NCBI RefSeq assembly: GCF_040096225.1
Contig: NZ_JBBMFC010000014.1
Coordinates: 30,050 to 94,049 of the forward strand
Source of the DNA: Hominiventricola aquisgranensis
Lineage (GTDB): Bacteria; Bacillota; Clostridia; Lachnospirales; Lachnospiraceae
Direction: 5' to 3'
Length of the DNA: 64,000 bases
This document shows, piece after piece, positions 16,660 through 24,609 of the stretch (position 1 is its first letter; every line of letters begins with the position of its first letter). Under the pieces are notes generated by a model. It saw only the letters and a program-made list of their open reading frames with translations, was not told the origin of the DNA and ran no database searches. Position numbers and translations under genes: made by a program.

Positions 16660-17448
16660 CTAGTCCTCCCACTCATCGTCAGCAGCAGTGTTTGCAGCCA
16701 CTTTTGCTGTTCCCTCATTGGATCTCAACATGAAGATGATCCATGCTACTGCAACTGCGATTGCCGCAATCGCAACCATTGTAAGATCAAAACCAACATA
16801 AGCTGCCGGAATAAATCCTAAAATGAAATACGGAATCAGTCGTTTCTCCATAATGATGTTTAACAGTAATGCAAATCCGAGACACGGAAGCAGTGCAGCT
16901 ACTCCGCCAAGTCCGGTATTTATCCAATCCGGCATGTTGTTTACGATGCCTTCAATCAGCTCATTTCCGAAGAACATAACGATAAATGTCGGAATTGTGT
17001 AAGCTAAAAATGTACAGATACCACAGAAATAATGACACCAGCGGATTCCTCTGAAATCCAGTGCGTCGATCTTCTTATCTGCTGACAGCATCACACCTGA
17101 ATAAGCGGACATCAGCAGCGTGTTCAGGAACTGCATGATAACTGCAACCGGAACACCAAACAAAATTGCGGTCTCAGCACCTGTACCAGTTGTAATTGCT
17201 ACTGCTGTACCAATCGTACCACCTATACCAATATCCAACTGAGCAACCGGACCAATTCCAACGGCACCCATCCACATTAACTGGAGCTCTGCTCCGATGA
17301 TCAGACCAGTCTTTACATCCCCCAGAACCAGTCCTACCAGAAATCCCGTTACAATCGGCTCACGAAGCTTGCATTCTCCAAGCCAGTCGCCTTCACATCT
17401 GCTCACACCTGCGATGATAGCAATCAATATTGCCTGCACCAAACTCAT
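16660..17448 (-). CDS. PTS mannose-family EIIC
   Basis: A 262-residue membrane permease, first gene of the operon. The motif G-A-x-L-Q-L-M-W-M-G (about 52-61) and P-V-A-Q-L-D are typical of EIIC of mannose/sorbose type. ATG 17448 is chosen because AGGAGG is 7 bases upstream; the ATG two codons earlier is too close. A 31-bp palindromic operator and promoter lie upstream (17491-17553). Confidence 0.93.
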   Translation of the reverse strand: MSLVQAILIAIIAGVSRCEGDWLGECKLREPIVTGFLVGLVLGDVKTGLIIGAELQLMWMGAVGIGPVAQLDIGIGGTIGTAVAITTGTGAETAILFGVPVAVIMQFLNTLLMSAYSGVMLSADKKIDALDFRGIRWCHYFCGICTFLAYTIPTFIVMFFGNELIEGIVNNMPDWINTGLGGVAALLPCLGFALLLNIIMEKRLIPYFILGFIPAAYVGFDLTMVAIAAIAVAVAWIIFMLRSNEGTAKVAANTAADDEWED

Positions 17449-17490
17449 AACCATTCCTCCTAAAATTATTCTTCCTCTTTCGCGAATCGG

Positions 17491-17534
17491 ATCAAGTGGT
17501 ATATTATGCGTACCACTTGATATTTATATACCAC
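17491..17534 (-). promoter_or_regulatory. Palindromic operator of the mannose-type PTS operon
   Basis: ATCAAGTGGTA (17491-17501) and TACCACTTGAT (17511-17521) form a perfect 11-bp inverted repeat with a 9-bp spacer. A third half-site ATACCAC is at 17528-17534. It overlaps and follows the -10 element, as expected for a repressor. The GntR/UTRA regulator at 10405 is the best candidate binder (inference). Confidence 0.8.
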
Positions 17535-17553
17535 ACCAGTTAGCAGATTACAA
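17525..17553 (-). promoter_or_regulatory. Promoter of the mannose-type PTS operon
   Basis: Minus strand TTGTAA (17548-17553), 17-bp spacer, TATATA (17525-17530), directly abutting the operator. Confidence 0.65.
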
Positions 17554-17702
17554 TACTTTTTCACTCATTTTAAGGATTTTGTCTATTTTGTCAGATTTTA
17601 CCTTTAAAAATTAGGAAAAATGCCCATGCCCAGTATAAGTTTCCATTTTCACGACTATACTGTTATTAACCTATTTTTCCCAGAACAGGAAGGAGGATAC
17701 AG

Positions 17703-17921
17703 ATGAGACAAAAGCAGGCAGACGCGCCTCCCGATACCAGGAAACAGCAGTTAATGGAAGATCTGCGCCGTACCAAATGTGCACTGGACCAGGCCTATTC
17801 CAATTTTGAAAATGTAGTGGATCCTGACTTGATAGACTGCTCCATCTATGAACTGAAAGCAGTGCAGATGCGCTACCGTTTTCTTCTGAAACAGGCAGAA
17901 TTACTGGAAAAAGCGACTTAG
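17703..17921 (+). CDS. DUF2508 (YaaL-like) small protein
   Basis: A 72-residue, highly helical, charged protein of the DUF2508 family. The pattern L-M-E-D-L-R-R-T-K-x-A-L-D-Q-A-Y-S-N-F-E-N-V-x-D-P-D-L-I-D and Y-E-L-K-A-x-Q-x-R-Y is the family signature. Function unknown; in Bacillus the related yaaL lies near recR and bofA. GGAAGGAGGA precedes the ATG. It stands 86 bases before metG in the same direction. Confidence 0.85.
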   Translation: MRQKQADAPPDTRKQQLMEDLRRTKCALDQAYSNFENVVDPDLIDCSIYELKAVQMRYRFLLKQAELLEKAT

Positions 17922-17978
17922 AGATCCGTTGACTTCTTTTTCTTCCTGTGCTACTCTTAAGACAATGGTTTTTTATGC

Positions 17979-17984
17979 TATAAT
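17979..17984 (+). promoter_or_regulatory. Probable -10 element of metG
   Basis: A perfect TATAAT 24 bases before the metG start. The matching -35 is weak. An alternative promoter, TTGACT with a 17-bp spacer and TACTCT, lies at about 17931-17959. No T-box is visible in the short leader. Confidence 0.5.
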
Positions 17985-18007
17985 TTACGAAAACAGAGGA
18001 TAAGCAA

Positions 18008-19960
18008 ATGGAAAAGAAAAAGTTTTATATGACCACAGCCATTGCCTATGCATCCGGAAAACCGCACATCGGAAATACCTATGAAGTTGTACTGGCAGAC
18101 AGCATTGCCCGTTATAAGAGATTCGAGGGTTACGATGTATTTTTCCAGACCGGAACCGATGAGCATGGCCAGAAGATCGAGCTGAAAGCAGAAGAAGCTG
18201 GCGTCACTCCGAAGGAATTCGTTGACAATGCCGCAGATCAGATTAAAAAGATCTGGGATCTGATGGATACTTCTTATGACAAATTCATCCGCACCACTGA
18301 TGAAGATCATGAGAAACAGGTACAGAAAATCTTCAAATATATGTACGACAAGGGAGATATTTACAAAGGTTCCTATGAAGGAATGTACTGTACTCCCTGT
18401 GAGTCCTTCTGGACCCCGTCCCAGCTGGTAGATGGAAAATGCCCGGACTGCGGACGTGAAGTACAGCCTGCAAAGGAAGAGGCTTATTTCTTCAAGATGA
18501 GCAAATATGCTGACCGTCTGATCGAGCATATCAATACGCATCCGGAGTTCATTCAGCCTGTCTCCAGAAAGAATGAGATGATGAACAATTTCCTTCTGCC
18601 GGGACTGCAGGATCTGTGTGTATCCAGAACCTCCTTCACCTGGGGCATTCCGGTCACCTTCGATCCGAAGCATGTTACTTATGTATGGCTGGATGCACTG
18701 ACCAACTATATCACCGGTATCGGCTATGACTGTGATGGCGACAGCACTGAGAACTTCAAGAAACTGTGGCCTGCAGATCTACACCTGATCGGTAAGGATA
18801 TCATTCGTTTCCATACCATCTACTGGCCGATCTTCCTCATGTCTCTGGATCTGCCGCTTCCGAAGCAGGTATTCGGACATCCGTGGCTGCTGCAGGGCGA
18901 CGGCAAGATGAGTAAGTCCAAAGGAAATGTACTTTACGCTGATGAACTGGTTGATTTCTTCGGTGTAGATGCTGTCCGTTACTTTGTACTTCATGAGATG
19001 CCGTTTGAAAATGATGGTGTGATCACCTGGGAACTGATGGTAGAGCGCCTGAACTCCGAGCTGGCAAATACCCTTGGCAATCTGGTAAACCGTACAGTTT
19101 CCATGTCCAATAAATATTTCGGTGGTGTAGTAACCAATACCGGTGTAGCGGAAGATGTGGATGCTGACCTGAAGGCAACCGTTCTTGGAACTCTCACCAA
19201 GACCACCGAGAAGATGGATCAGCTCCGTGTGGCAGATGCCCTGACAGAGATCTTCGCACTGTTCAAACGCTGCAACAAATATATTGATGAGACCATGCCT
19301 TGGGCACTGGCCAAAGATCCGGAGAAGAAAGACCGTCTGGCTACTGTTCTCTACAATCTGGTAGAAAGTATCAGCTACGGTGCTGCTCTTCTGGAGTCCT
19401 TTATGCCTACCACTTCCAAGAAGATTCTGGCTCAGCTGAATGCAAAACCAAGAACCATCGATCAGATGACTGAATTTGGTCTCTATGAGTCCGGCACCAG
19501 AGTAACAGAGACTCCGGAGATCCTGTTTGCCCGTCTGGATGTCAAAGAGGTTCTGGCAAAAGTAGAAGAGCACAAAGCTGCTCAGGCTGCAGAGGCTGCT
19601 CAGAAGGAAAATGTCATTGATATCGAAGCAAAAGAAGCTGTATCCTATGATGATTTCGCAAAACTGCAGTTTCAGGTAGGTGAGATCCTTTCCTGCGAAG
19701 CTGTTCCGAAAGCTGATAAGCTGCTCTGCTCTCAGGTGAAGATCGGAAGCCAGGTACGTCAGATCGTATCCGGTATCCGCAGCACCTACAGCCCGGAGGA
19801 GATGGTTGGCAAGAAGGTTATGGTTCTTGTAAACCTGCAGCCGAGAAAGATCCGCGGACTGGTATCTGAAGGCATGCTTCTGTGCGCAGAAGATGCTGAC
19901 GGCAAGCTTTCTCTGGTCGCTCCGGAAAAAGAGATGCCAGCAGGCGCTGAGATCTGCTAA
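18008..19960 (+). CDS. metG: Methionyl-tRNA synthetase
   Basis: A 650-residue class I aminoacyl-tRNA synthetase that charges tRNA-Met and initiator tRNA. The signature A-S-G-K-P-H-I-G (about 14-21) and K-M-S-K-S (about 299-303) are the ATP sites. A zinc knuckle C-x-x-C with a second C-P-D-C pair lies at about 127-149. The anticodon domain follows, then an Ala/Glu linker (about 510-545) and a C-terminal EMAP/Trbp111-like tRNA-binding domain (about 549-650), which mediates dimerisation. Length is usual for clostridial MetG. Codon use is typical of a highly expressed gene. Confidence 0.97.
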   Translation: MEKKKFYMTTAIAYASGKPHIGNTYEVVLADSIARYKRFEGYDVFFQTGTDEHGQKIELKAEEAGVTPKEFVDNAADQIKKIWDLMDTSYDKFIRTTDEDHEKQVQKIFKYMYDKGDIYKGSYEGMYCTPCESFWTPSQLVDGKCPDCGREVQPAKEEAYFFKMSKYADRLIEHINTHPEFIQPVSRKNEMMNNFLLPGLQDLCVSRTSFTWGIPVTFDPKHVTYVWLDALTNYITGIGYDCDGDSTENFKKLWPADLHLIGKDIIRFHTIYWPIFLMSLDLPLPKQVFGHPWLLQGDGKMSKSKGNVLYADELVDFFGVDAVRYFVLHEMPFENDGVITWELMVERLNSELANTLGNLVNRTVSMSNKYFGGVVTNTGVAEDVDADLKATVLGTLTKTTEKMDQLRVADALTEIFALFKRCNKYIDETMPWALAKDPEKKDRLATVLYNLVESISYGAALLESFMPTTSKKILAQLNAKPRTIDQMTEFGLYESGTRVTETPEILFARLDVKEVLAKVEEHKAAQAAEAAQKENVIDIEAKEAVSYDDFAKLQFQVGEILSCEAVPKADKLLCSQVKIGSQVRQIVSGIRSTYSPEEMVGKKVMVLVNLQPRKIRGLVSEGMLLCAEDADGKLSLVAPEKEMPAGAEIC

Positions 19961-19979
19961 TTCTATAAAATAAAAATGA

Positions 19980-20046
19980 AGCCTTCGCACATATTTTTCA
20001 GATTCTTGTCATATAGTTTTCTGATCATCACTGTGCGGAGGCCTTT
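19980..20046 (+). terminator. metG terminator that contains the next gene's ribosome binding site
   Basis: GCCTTCGCACA at 19981-19991 pairs with TGTGCGGAGGC (20032-20042, one wobble), enclosing a 40-nt loop, followed by TTTTTT. The GGAGG in the 3' arm is also the only ribosome binding site for the gene starting at 20050. Confidence 0.75.
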
Positions 20047-20049
20047 TTT

Positions 20050-21939
20050 ATGAAAAACAGGAAAAAACTTCTCTTTATTTTATTTCCACTTCTGATCCTG
20101 CTCATCTTACTTGGGCGGATTCTTTGCCAACCCTCCTTTTCCACCTATACATTCCGGCTTTTCCGTCAGGAACTGGCACAGGATACGATCACCCTGCATT
20201 ATACCTTAAGCGATCCAGAGGCTTATGGTTTTAAAAATATGTCCGCCTCATTAGGCGATTTTACATATGCTTCCTTTCAGAAAAGGATTCAGGATCTGAA
20301 AGACCAGCAGGTCTCTTTGCAGAATTTTCTGGATCAGGATCTAAGTGAACAGGATGCCATGACCGCCGAACTTCTGGACTGGTGGCTTACCGGTCAGATA
20401 GAGATGGAAGATTTCTATTATTTTCAGGAGCCGCTGGGACCAACACTTGGTGTACAGGCACAGCTTCCGGTACTGCTGGCAGAATTTGCTTTTCGGAAAG
20501 AAGCCGATGTTGAGCTTTATCTGAATCTGCTAAAACAATTGCCCGATTATTTTGCACAGATTATGGATTTTGAGCGTGAAAAAGCCTCCCACGGTATGTT
20601 CTTAAATGGAGAATCCCTGGATCAGATCCTTGCCCAGTGTAATGCCATGCTGACAGTCGATGAGCATCATTTTCTGATCACATCCTTCTCTGACCGGTTG
20701 CGGGACTGCTCTTTTGTAAGCGACAGCCACCGGACTGCCTACGAAATCCGCAATCGGCAGATTATTAACGATTGCGTAGTTCCCGCCTACCAGTCTCTGA
20801 TTACTTCTCTGGGCCAATTACGTTCAACACAGAATCAGGCACTTGGGCTTTATCACACTCCCGGCGGTCTCTCCTATTTTGAGCACCTGCTGAAATACAC
20901 CGTAGGAACGGATCTTACAATCTCCCAGATCAGCCGTCTGCTGGATGATCAGATGGAGACCGACTATGAGACAGTCTATGCGGCGATTGAAGAGGGGATC
21001 GATCTGTTGGAGCATGATTCTGTCGCAACGGCAGACTCTGATACAGCGAACTCAAATGCTTCTGGCGACATGGCTTCTGCACAGACTGCCTCCGACGCTT
21101 CCAGCCCGCTCTATATCCTTCTTGATCTTCAAAAAAAGATCAATGAAGATTTCCCCATGCCTCCAGATACGAATTTTCAAGTCAAGACAGTTCCAGACTC
21201 TCTGGCGCCTTACCTAAGTCCCGCCTTTTATCTGACACCACCAGTGGATGCCACTCAGGAAAATACCATTTACATCAATCCTTCACAAAATACGGATGGG
21301 ATCACGCTGCTCACCACACTGGCTCATGAAGGTTATCCTGGCCATCTCTATCAGCATACCTTTGAACAACTGGATTCCTATGATCCGATCCGAAGCCTTA
21401 TCTATGTGGGCGGTTACACAGAAGGCTGGGGATTATACAGTGAACTCTATGCCTATGATTTTCTTGATATGAACAAGACCAAGGCAAATGCCTTGAGGGC
21501 ATTATCATCTCTGAACTATGCCATCTGCGCAAGCCTGGATCTGTCCGTACACGGCATGGGCTGGAACGAGGCACAATGCGTCAGTTACCTTGCCTCCTTC
21601 GGGATCACCGACACCACACAGATCCACAAGCTCTATCTGCAGCTTCTGGAAGAGCCAGGCAACTATCTGAAATATTACCTTGGTTACCTGGAGATCTGCA
21701 AACTAAAAGAGAGCGCGCTCGCACTCTCTTCTAACTGGTCTTTATATGATTTTCATAACTGGTTCCTGACTACCGGACCGGCTCCATTTTCCATTCTCAC
21801 CGAACACTTAGAGGACCTTGAAATATCCCCGAAGCTTCTCAAGCGCATGAGCCAGGACTTCCATCTCCTGTCCGTCCAGCCCTTCCATGACGGTCGAAAC
21901 CATTTTCTGATGAAACGCCGCATGCTTCTCGTAGGCTGA
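20050..21939 (+). CDS. DUF885-family membrane-anchored metallopeptidase-like protein
   Basis: A 629-residue protein with one N-terminal hydrophobic segment (about 7-24), probably a signal anchor, and an extracytoplasmic DUF885 domain. The zinc-site motif A-H-E-G-Y-P-G-H-L-Y-Q is at about 424-434 and a downstream Y-T-E-G-W-G-L-Y (about 457-464) supplies the third ligand. A low-complexity Ser/Ala/Asp/Thr stretch (about 328-354) is an insert. The conserved family end is G-P-A-P-F-S-I-L (about 576-583). The last 45 residues after that are encoded antisense to the MarR gene and look like an accidental read-through extension. Peptidase activity is inferred from the motif. Confidence 0.85.
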   Translation: MKNRKKLLFILFPLLILLILLGRILCQPSFSTYTFRLFRQELAQDTITLHYTLSDPEAYGFKNMSASLGDFTYASFQKRIQDLKDQQVSLQNFLDQDLSEQDAMTAELLDWWLTGQIEMEDFYYFQEPLGPTLGVQAQLPVLLAEFAFRKEADVELYLNLLKQLPDYFAQIMDFEREKASHGMFLNGESLDQILAQCNAMLTVDEHHFLITSFSDRLRDCSFVSDSHRTAYEIRNRQIINDCVVPAYQSLITSLGQLRSTQNQALGLYHTPGGLSYFEHLLKYTVGTDLTISQISRLLDDQMETDYETVYAAIEEGIDLLEHDSVATADSDTANSNASGDMASAQTASDASSPLYILLDLQKKINEDFPMPPDTNFQVKTVPDSLAPYLSPAFYLTPPVDATQENTIYINPSQNTDGITLLTTLAHEGYPGHLYQHTFEQLDSYDPIRSLIYVGGYTEGWGLYSELYAYDFLDMNKTKANALRALSSLNYAICASLDLSVHGMGWNEAQCVSYLASFGITDTTQIHKLYLQLLEEPGNYLKYYLGYLEICKLKESALALSSNWSLYDFHNWFLTTGPAPFSILTEHLEDLEISPKLLKRMSQDFHLLSVQPFHDGRNHFLMKRRMLLVG

Positions 21940-22248
21940 CAACCCTTTATCTGTCAGTGACAGAAGCACCACTCGCTTATCCTGTGCACTGCGGACACGA
22001 GATACATACCCCTTTTTTACCAGGTTGTTGATGGCTGTGGTCAGCGTACCAACGGTCACTGCCATCTCACCGGCTACCGTAGACATATTTTTCGGTTCTC
22101 CAATCCCAATTGCATCAATAATGTGCATGTCATTGATAGAGATTTCCTTAAATATACCTGTGATCAGGGCTTTCTGCTCCACGTCCAGAATTTCATTAAA
22201 TAACATGACCAACAGGTCGTTCAGCAAATTTTCCTGATTCACACTCAT
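21808..22248 (-). CDS. MarR-family transcriptional regulator
   Basis: A 146-residue winged-helix dimeric regulator. The recognition core M-S-T-V-A-G-E-M-A-V-T-V-G-T-L-T-T-A-I-N-N-L-V-K-K-G-Y is split at about 55-81, followed by the wing D-K-R-V-V-L-L-S-L-T-x-K-G. It resembles FabT-type regulators of fatty-acid genes, but no fab genes are adjacent, so the target is unknown. Its 3' end overlaps the convergent DUF885 gene by 132 bp. The start is ATG at 22248. Confidence 0.88.
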   Translation of the reverse strand: MSVNQENLLNDLLVMLFNEILDVEQKALITGIFKEISINDMHIIDAIGIGEPKNMSTVAGEMAVTVGTLTTAINNLVKKGYVSRVRSAQDKRVVLLSLTDKGLSAYEKHAAFHQKMVSTVMEGLDGQEMEVLAHALEKLRGYFKVL

Positions 22249-22375
22249 CTACGCTCACCGTCCCCTTTTTCTTGTCACAGTATAGCACAATTCGGACAGT
22301 GCCGCAATGATTGCTTGCAGGTAGAAAACTCATAAAAGCCCGGAGTATGGCATAAAAACAAGCTTATTCACCCTT

Positions 22376-22633
22376 TTATTTCTTGGACTCTGCCAGATCT
22401 TTATCTTTGTATCCGAACATCCAGGTCAGTGCAAATGCAACACCTGCCACAACAGTTGCAGAATAAAGGCCACCCATAATAAAACTTCCAATACCAAACG
22501 GAAGCGTAATCAACTGCTGAACACCACCGATAATTGCATTTTCAACCGCTTCATCTACAAGTTTCTGTAATGTTCTGTGCAAAGCATTCATGCTTGCTGT
22601 ACTGCCACTCAAAATGTGATTAAATATACCCAC
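22376..22633 (-). pseudogene. C-terminal remnant of a sucrose/beta-glucoside-type PTS EIIC
   Basis: A frame of 85 codons ending at 22376 has one to two hydrophobic helices and finishes with A-L-T-W-M-F-G-Y-K-D-K-D, the usual end of EIIC/EIIBC permeases of the glucose-sucrose superfamily. The apparent GTG start lies inside the end of the neighbouring IS607 element, so the original 5' part is missing. A LacI gene on the far side of the insertion (24610) suggests that the two once formed one sugar operon. Confidence 0.5.
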
Positions 22634-22787
22634 ATCGAGATAATGTAAGTTCTCGCGAACATTACTTACTGCTTCATTGTGTATGTTTTTGATTGACCGT
22701 AGTCATATCTACTCACAAGTTCATGTACACTCCACAGTCGTAAATTCCCGAAATAGCCTTCGGTACATACTTACATTTGCGTTTTAA
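22626..22787 (-). ncRNA. Probable omega-RNA (right-end RNA) region of TnpB
   Basis: The 160 bases between the tnpB stop and the element end are non-coding and contain short inverted repeats (for example GTACCGAAGGCTATTTCGG and a GTTCGCGAGAAC palindrome). In IS605/IS607 systems this position yields the guide RNA that programmes TnpB. The guide would be read from bases just outside the end, near 22612 and below. Inferred from position and structure only. Confidence 0.4.
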
Positions 22788-23951
22788 TTATGCAATGCTG
22801 TAAGTTTCTGCATCTCTCAAATTAAGTGCAGCATTGAAATCTCTGTCTTCGATATAACCGCACCTGCATTTGAAAATCCTATCTGAAAGTTTCAAATCTT
22901 TTTTGATGGATCCGCAGCAGTGGCAGGTCTTAGATGATGGATACCATCTGTCTACTACTCGAAGCTCAATTCCGCTTTCATTGCATTTAGCCAGCAGCTT
23001 CGCTCTAAACTCATAGAACTTCTGCGAAGCAACCGCTTTTGAGAGATGCCGGTTCTTCATCATGCCTTTTACATTTAAGTCTTCAATCGTTATGTAAGAT
23101 GGCTTGATTTTTACCATCTCTGCGATTGTCTTGTTGATGTAATCGGTACGGATATTATCTATCCTATGGTGAAGTTTTTGTACTTTGAGCTTTTGTTTTT
23201 GTATATTTGCTCTTTGGGTGGCGTCTCCTTTCTTTAAATTTTCGTATTTACGAGAAAGACACCTTTGTTCTCGAATAAGTTGTCTCTCAAGTTTTTTAAG
23301 TTTTGCTGATTTGTTAATGTTTTGATATGTTCTGCCGTTTGATACAATGGCAAAATCTTTTAGTCCGAGGTCTATGCCAATCCCTTCGTCGAAATGATTG
23401 ATTGTTTTGTTATCAGAGACCTCCACAAGAACTGAAACATAATACCTGTCAGCCTTTATTGAAACCGAACCGCTTTTAATCACGTACCCATCTTTGGTAG
23501 TTGGTATATATCCTTTTTCCTTGATACGAACCCAGCCAAGTGATGGAATTTTAATTCTATGCCTTTCACAATGGCAATCCTTCGGATTATTTTTTACAAA
23601 ATACATCTTTACATCAGATTCGCCTTTCTTTTTGAAATTAGGAAAAGCACTTTCGTGATTGAAAAATCTTGTAAATGCGGTCTGCCCGTTATTTACTGAC
23701 TGTGTTACAGCCTTTGAATATGCTTCCTTGATCCACGAATACTCCGGATGTTGTGGAAGATATTCGTTATTAAGCCAAATTCTAAATTTATTGCTGCTCA
23801 TAAATTTTTTCCCATCTTCGTGGAGCTTTTTGTTATGAGCCAAATAGAAGTTATAAATAAATCTGCAAGTTCCTATTGTTTTACGAATCTTGGTTTTCTG
23901 CTCCTCTGTCGGATTTATTTCCGTCTTGAAGCTCTTTAGCAATTTCCTCAT
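22788..23951 (-). CDS. tnpB: TnpB RNA-guided nuclease of IS607
   Basis: A 387-residue protein with all parts of an active TnpB: the N-terminal HTH-like region, RuvC motif I G-I-D194-L-G-L-K-D, RuvC motif II I-E290-D-L-N-V, a zinc finger with C-H-C-C (about 343-346) and C-R-C (362-364), and motif III D-R-D371-F-N-A-A. It is an ancestor of Cas12 and cuts donor sites next to a transposon-adjacent motif, which favours retention of the element. It overlaps tnpA by 71 bp. No frameshift or missing catalytic residue is seen, so it may be functional. Confidence 0.93.
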   Translation of the reverse strand: MRKLLKSFKTEINPTEEQKTKIRKTIGTCRFIYNFYLAHNKKLHEDGKKFMSSNKFRIWLNNEYLPQHPEYSWIKEAYSKAVTQSVNNGQTAFTRFFNHESAFPNFKKKGESDVKMYFVKNNPKDCHCERHRIKIPSLGWVRIKEKGYIPTTKDGYVIKSGSVSIKADRYYVSVLVEVSDNKTINHFDEGIGIDLGLKDFAIVSNGRTYQNINKSAKLKKLERQLIREQRCLSRKYENLKKGDATQRANIQKQKLKVQKLHHRIDNIRTDYINKTIAEMVKIKPSYITIEDLNVKGMMKNRHLSKAVASQKFYEFRAKLLAKCNESGIELRVVDRWYPSSKTCHCCGSIKKDLKLSDRIFKCRCGYIEDRDFNAALNLRDAETYSIA

Positions 23952-24552
23952 CTCCTTCTATCTGTTTTTTATACTTACGAAGTCCATACAACCGGCAAGA
24001 GAACACATGAAGAATTGAAACTATATCCTGCACAAGTTCTTCCTGTGGTGACAGTTCCTCATTATTCACTATCACTATAGTTGTATTGAACTTCATACAG
24101 AATTTTTCAAACCACTCGTACCCAAATCTGATGAATCTGTCTTTATGGGTTACCATTATGGTTTTGATTTTTCGTTTCATCACTTCATCTAATAATTCGT
24201 TCCACTTTTTGCGATTGTAATTAAGACCACTTCCATAGTCTTCAATACATTGATCTACAATGATGCCTTTCGCATTGCAAAACTGGCGTAGAAATGCGAC
24301 TTGATTTTTCAAATCATCTCTTTGGTTCCTTGTAGATACTCTGGCATAAATAACTACCTGACGTTGGTCATTTTCGATATTTATACCTTTGAATTGTAGA
24401 TACTGGTCATAAGTGTAATAACGTCTATCAGTTGGAGTTCGGTTTGCCTTTAAAGTTCCCTCCCTATCCCAGCGTTGCAATGTCTTAACAGACACGCCTA
24501 AAAGTTCAGCAAAATCTTTTGGCTTATAATTTGTGATATTTGATGTGTTCAT
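23881..24552 (-). CDS. tnpA: IS607-family serine recombinase TnpA
   Basis: A 223-residue transposase. The N-terminal MerR-like helix-turn-helix (about 6-50, with L-G-V-S-V-K-T-L-Q-R-W) is followed by the catalytic resolvase domain with Y-A-R-V-S-T; the Ser near residue 73 is the nucleophile. The R-F-I-R-F-G-Y-E-W motif with active-site Arg is near 142-150. ATG 24552 is chosen for the AAAGGAGC upstream. Complete as far as can be seen. Confidence 0.93.
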   Translation of the reverse strand: MNTSNITNYKPKDFAELLGVSVKTLQRWDREGTLKANRTPTDRRYYTYDQYLQFKGINIENDQRQVVIYARVSTRNQRDDLKNQVAFLRQFCNAKGIIVDQCIEDYGSGLNYNRKKWNELLDEVMKRKIKTIMVTHKDRFIRFGYEWFEKFCMKFNTTIVIVNNEELSPQEELVQDIVSILHVFSCRLYGLRKYKKQIEGDEEIAKELQDGNKSDRGAENQDS

Positions 24553-24609
24553 AATACATTTGCTCCTTTGAGTATACTTAAACACATTTAATCACATTAG
24601 TCAACGCAT

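Larger units (their letters stand above)
22613..24598 (-). mobile_element. IS607-family insertion sequence (tnpA-tnpB)
   Basis: The element carries a serine-recombinase TnpA and a TnpB with overlapping genes, the standard IS607 layout. The exact boundaries are not certain. I place them at a 13-bp inverted repeat, AATGTGATTAAAT at 22613-22625 and its exact complement at 24586-24598, which frames the genes. It lies between a LacI gene and a PTS remnant. Confidence 0.8.

Noticed and set aside
17922..18007. T-box riboswitch before metG
   Set aside because: The leader is too short and lacks the T-box sequence.
18779..19990. 403-codon minus-strand frame across metG
   Set aside because: It is a shadow of the strongly coding metG gene; no ribosome binding site or family match.
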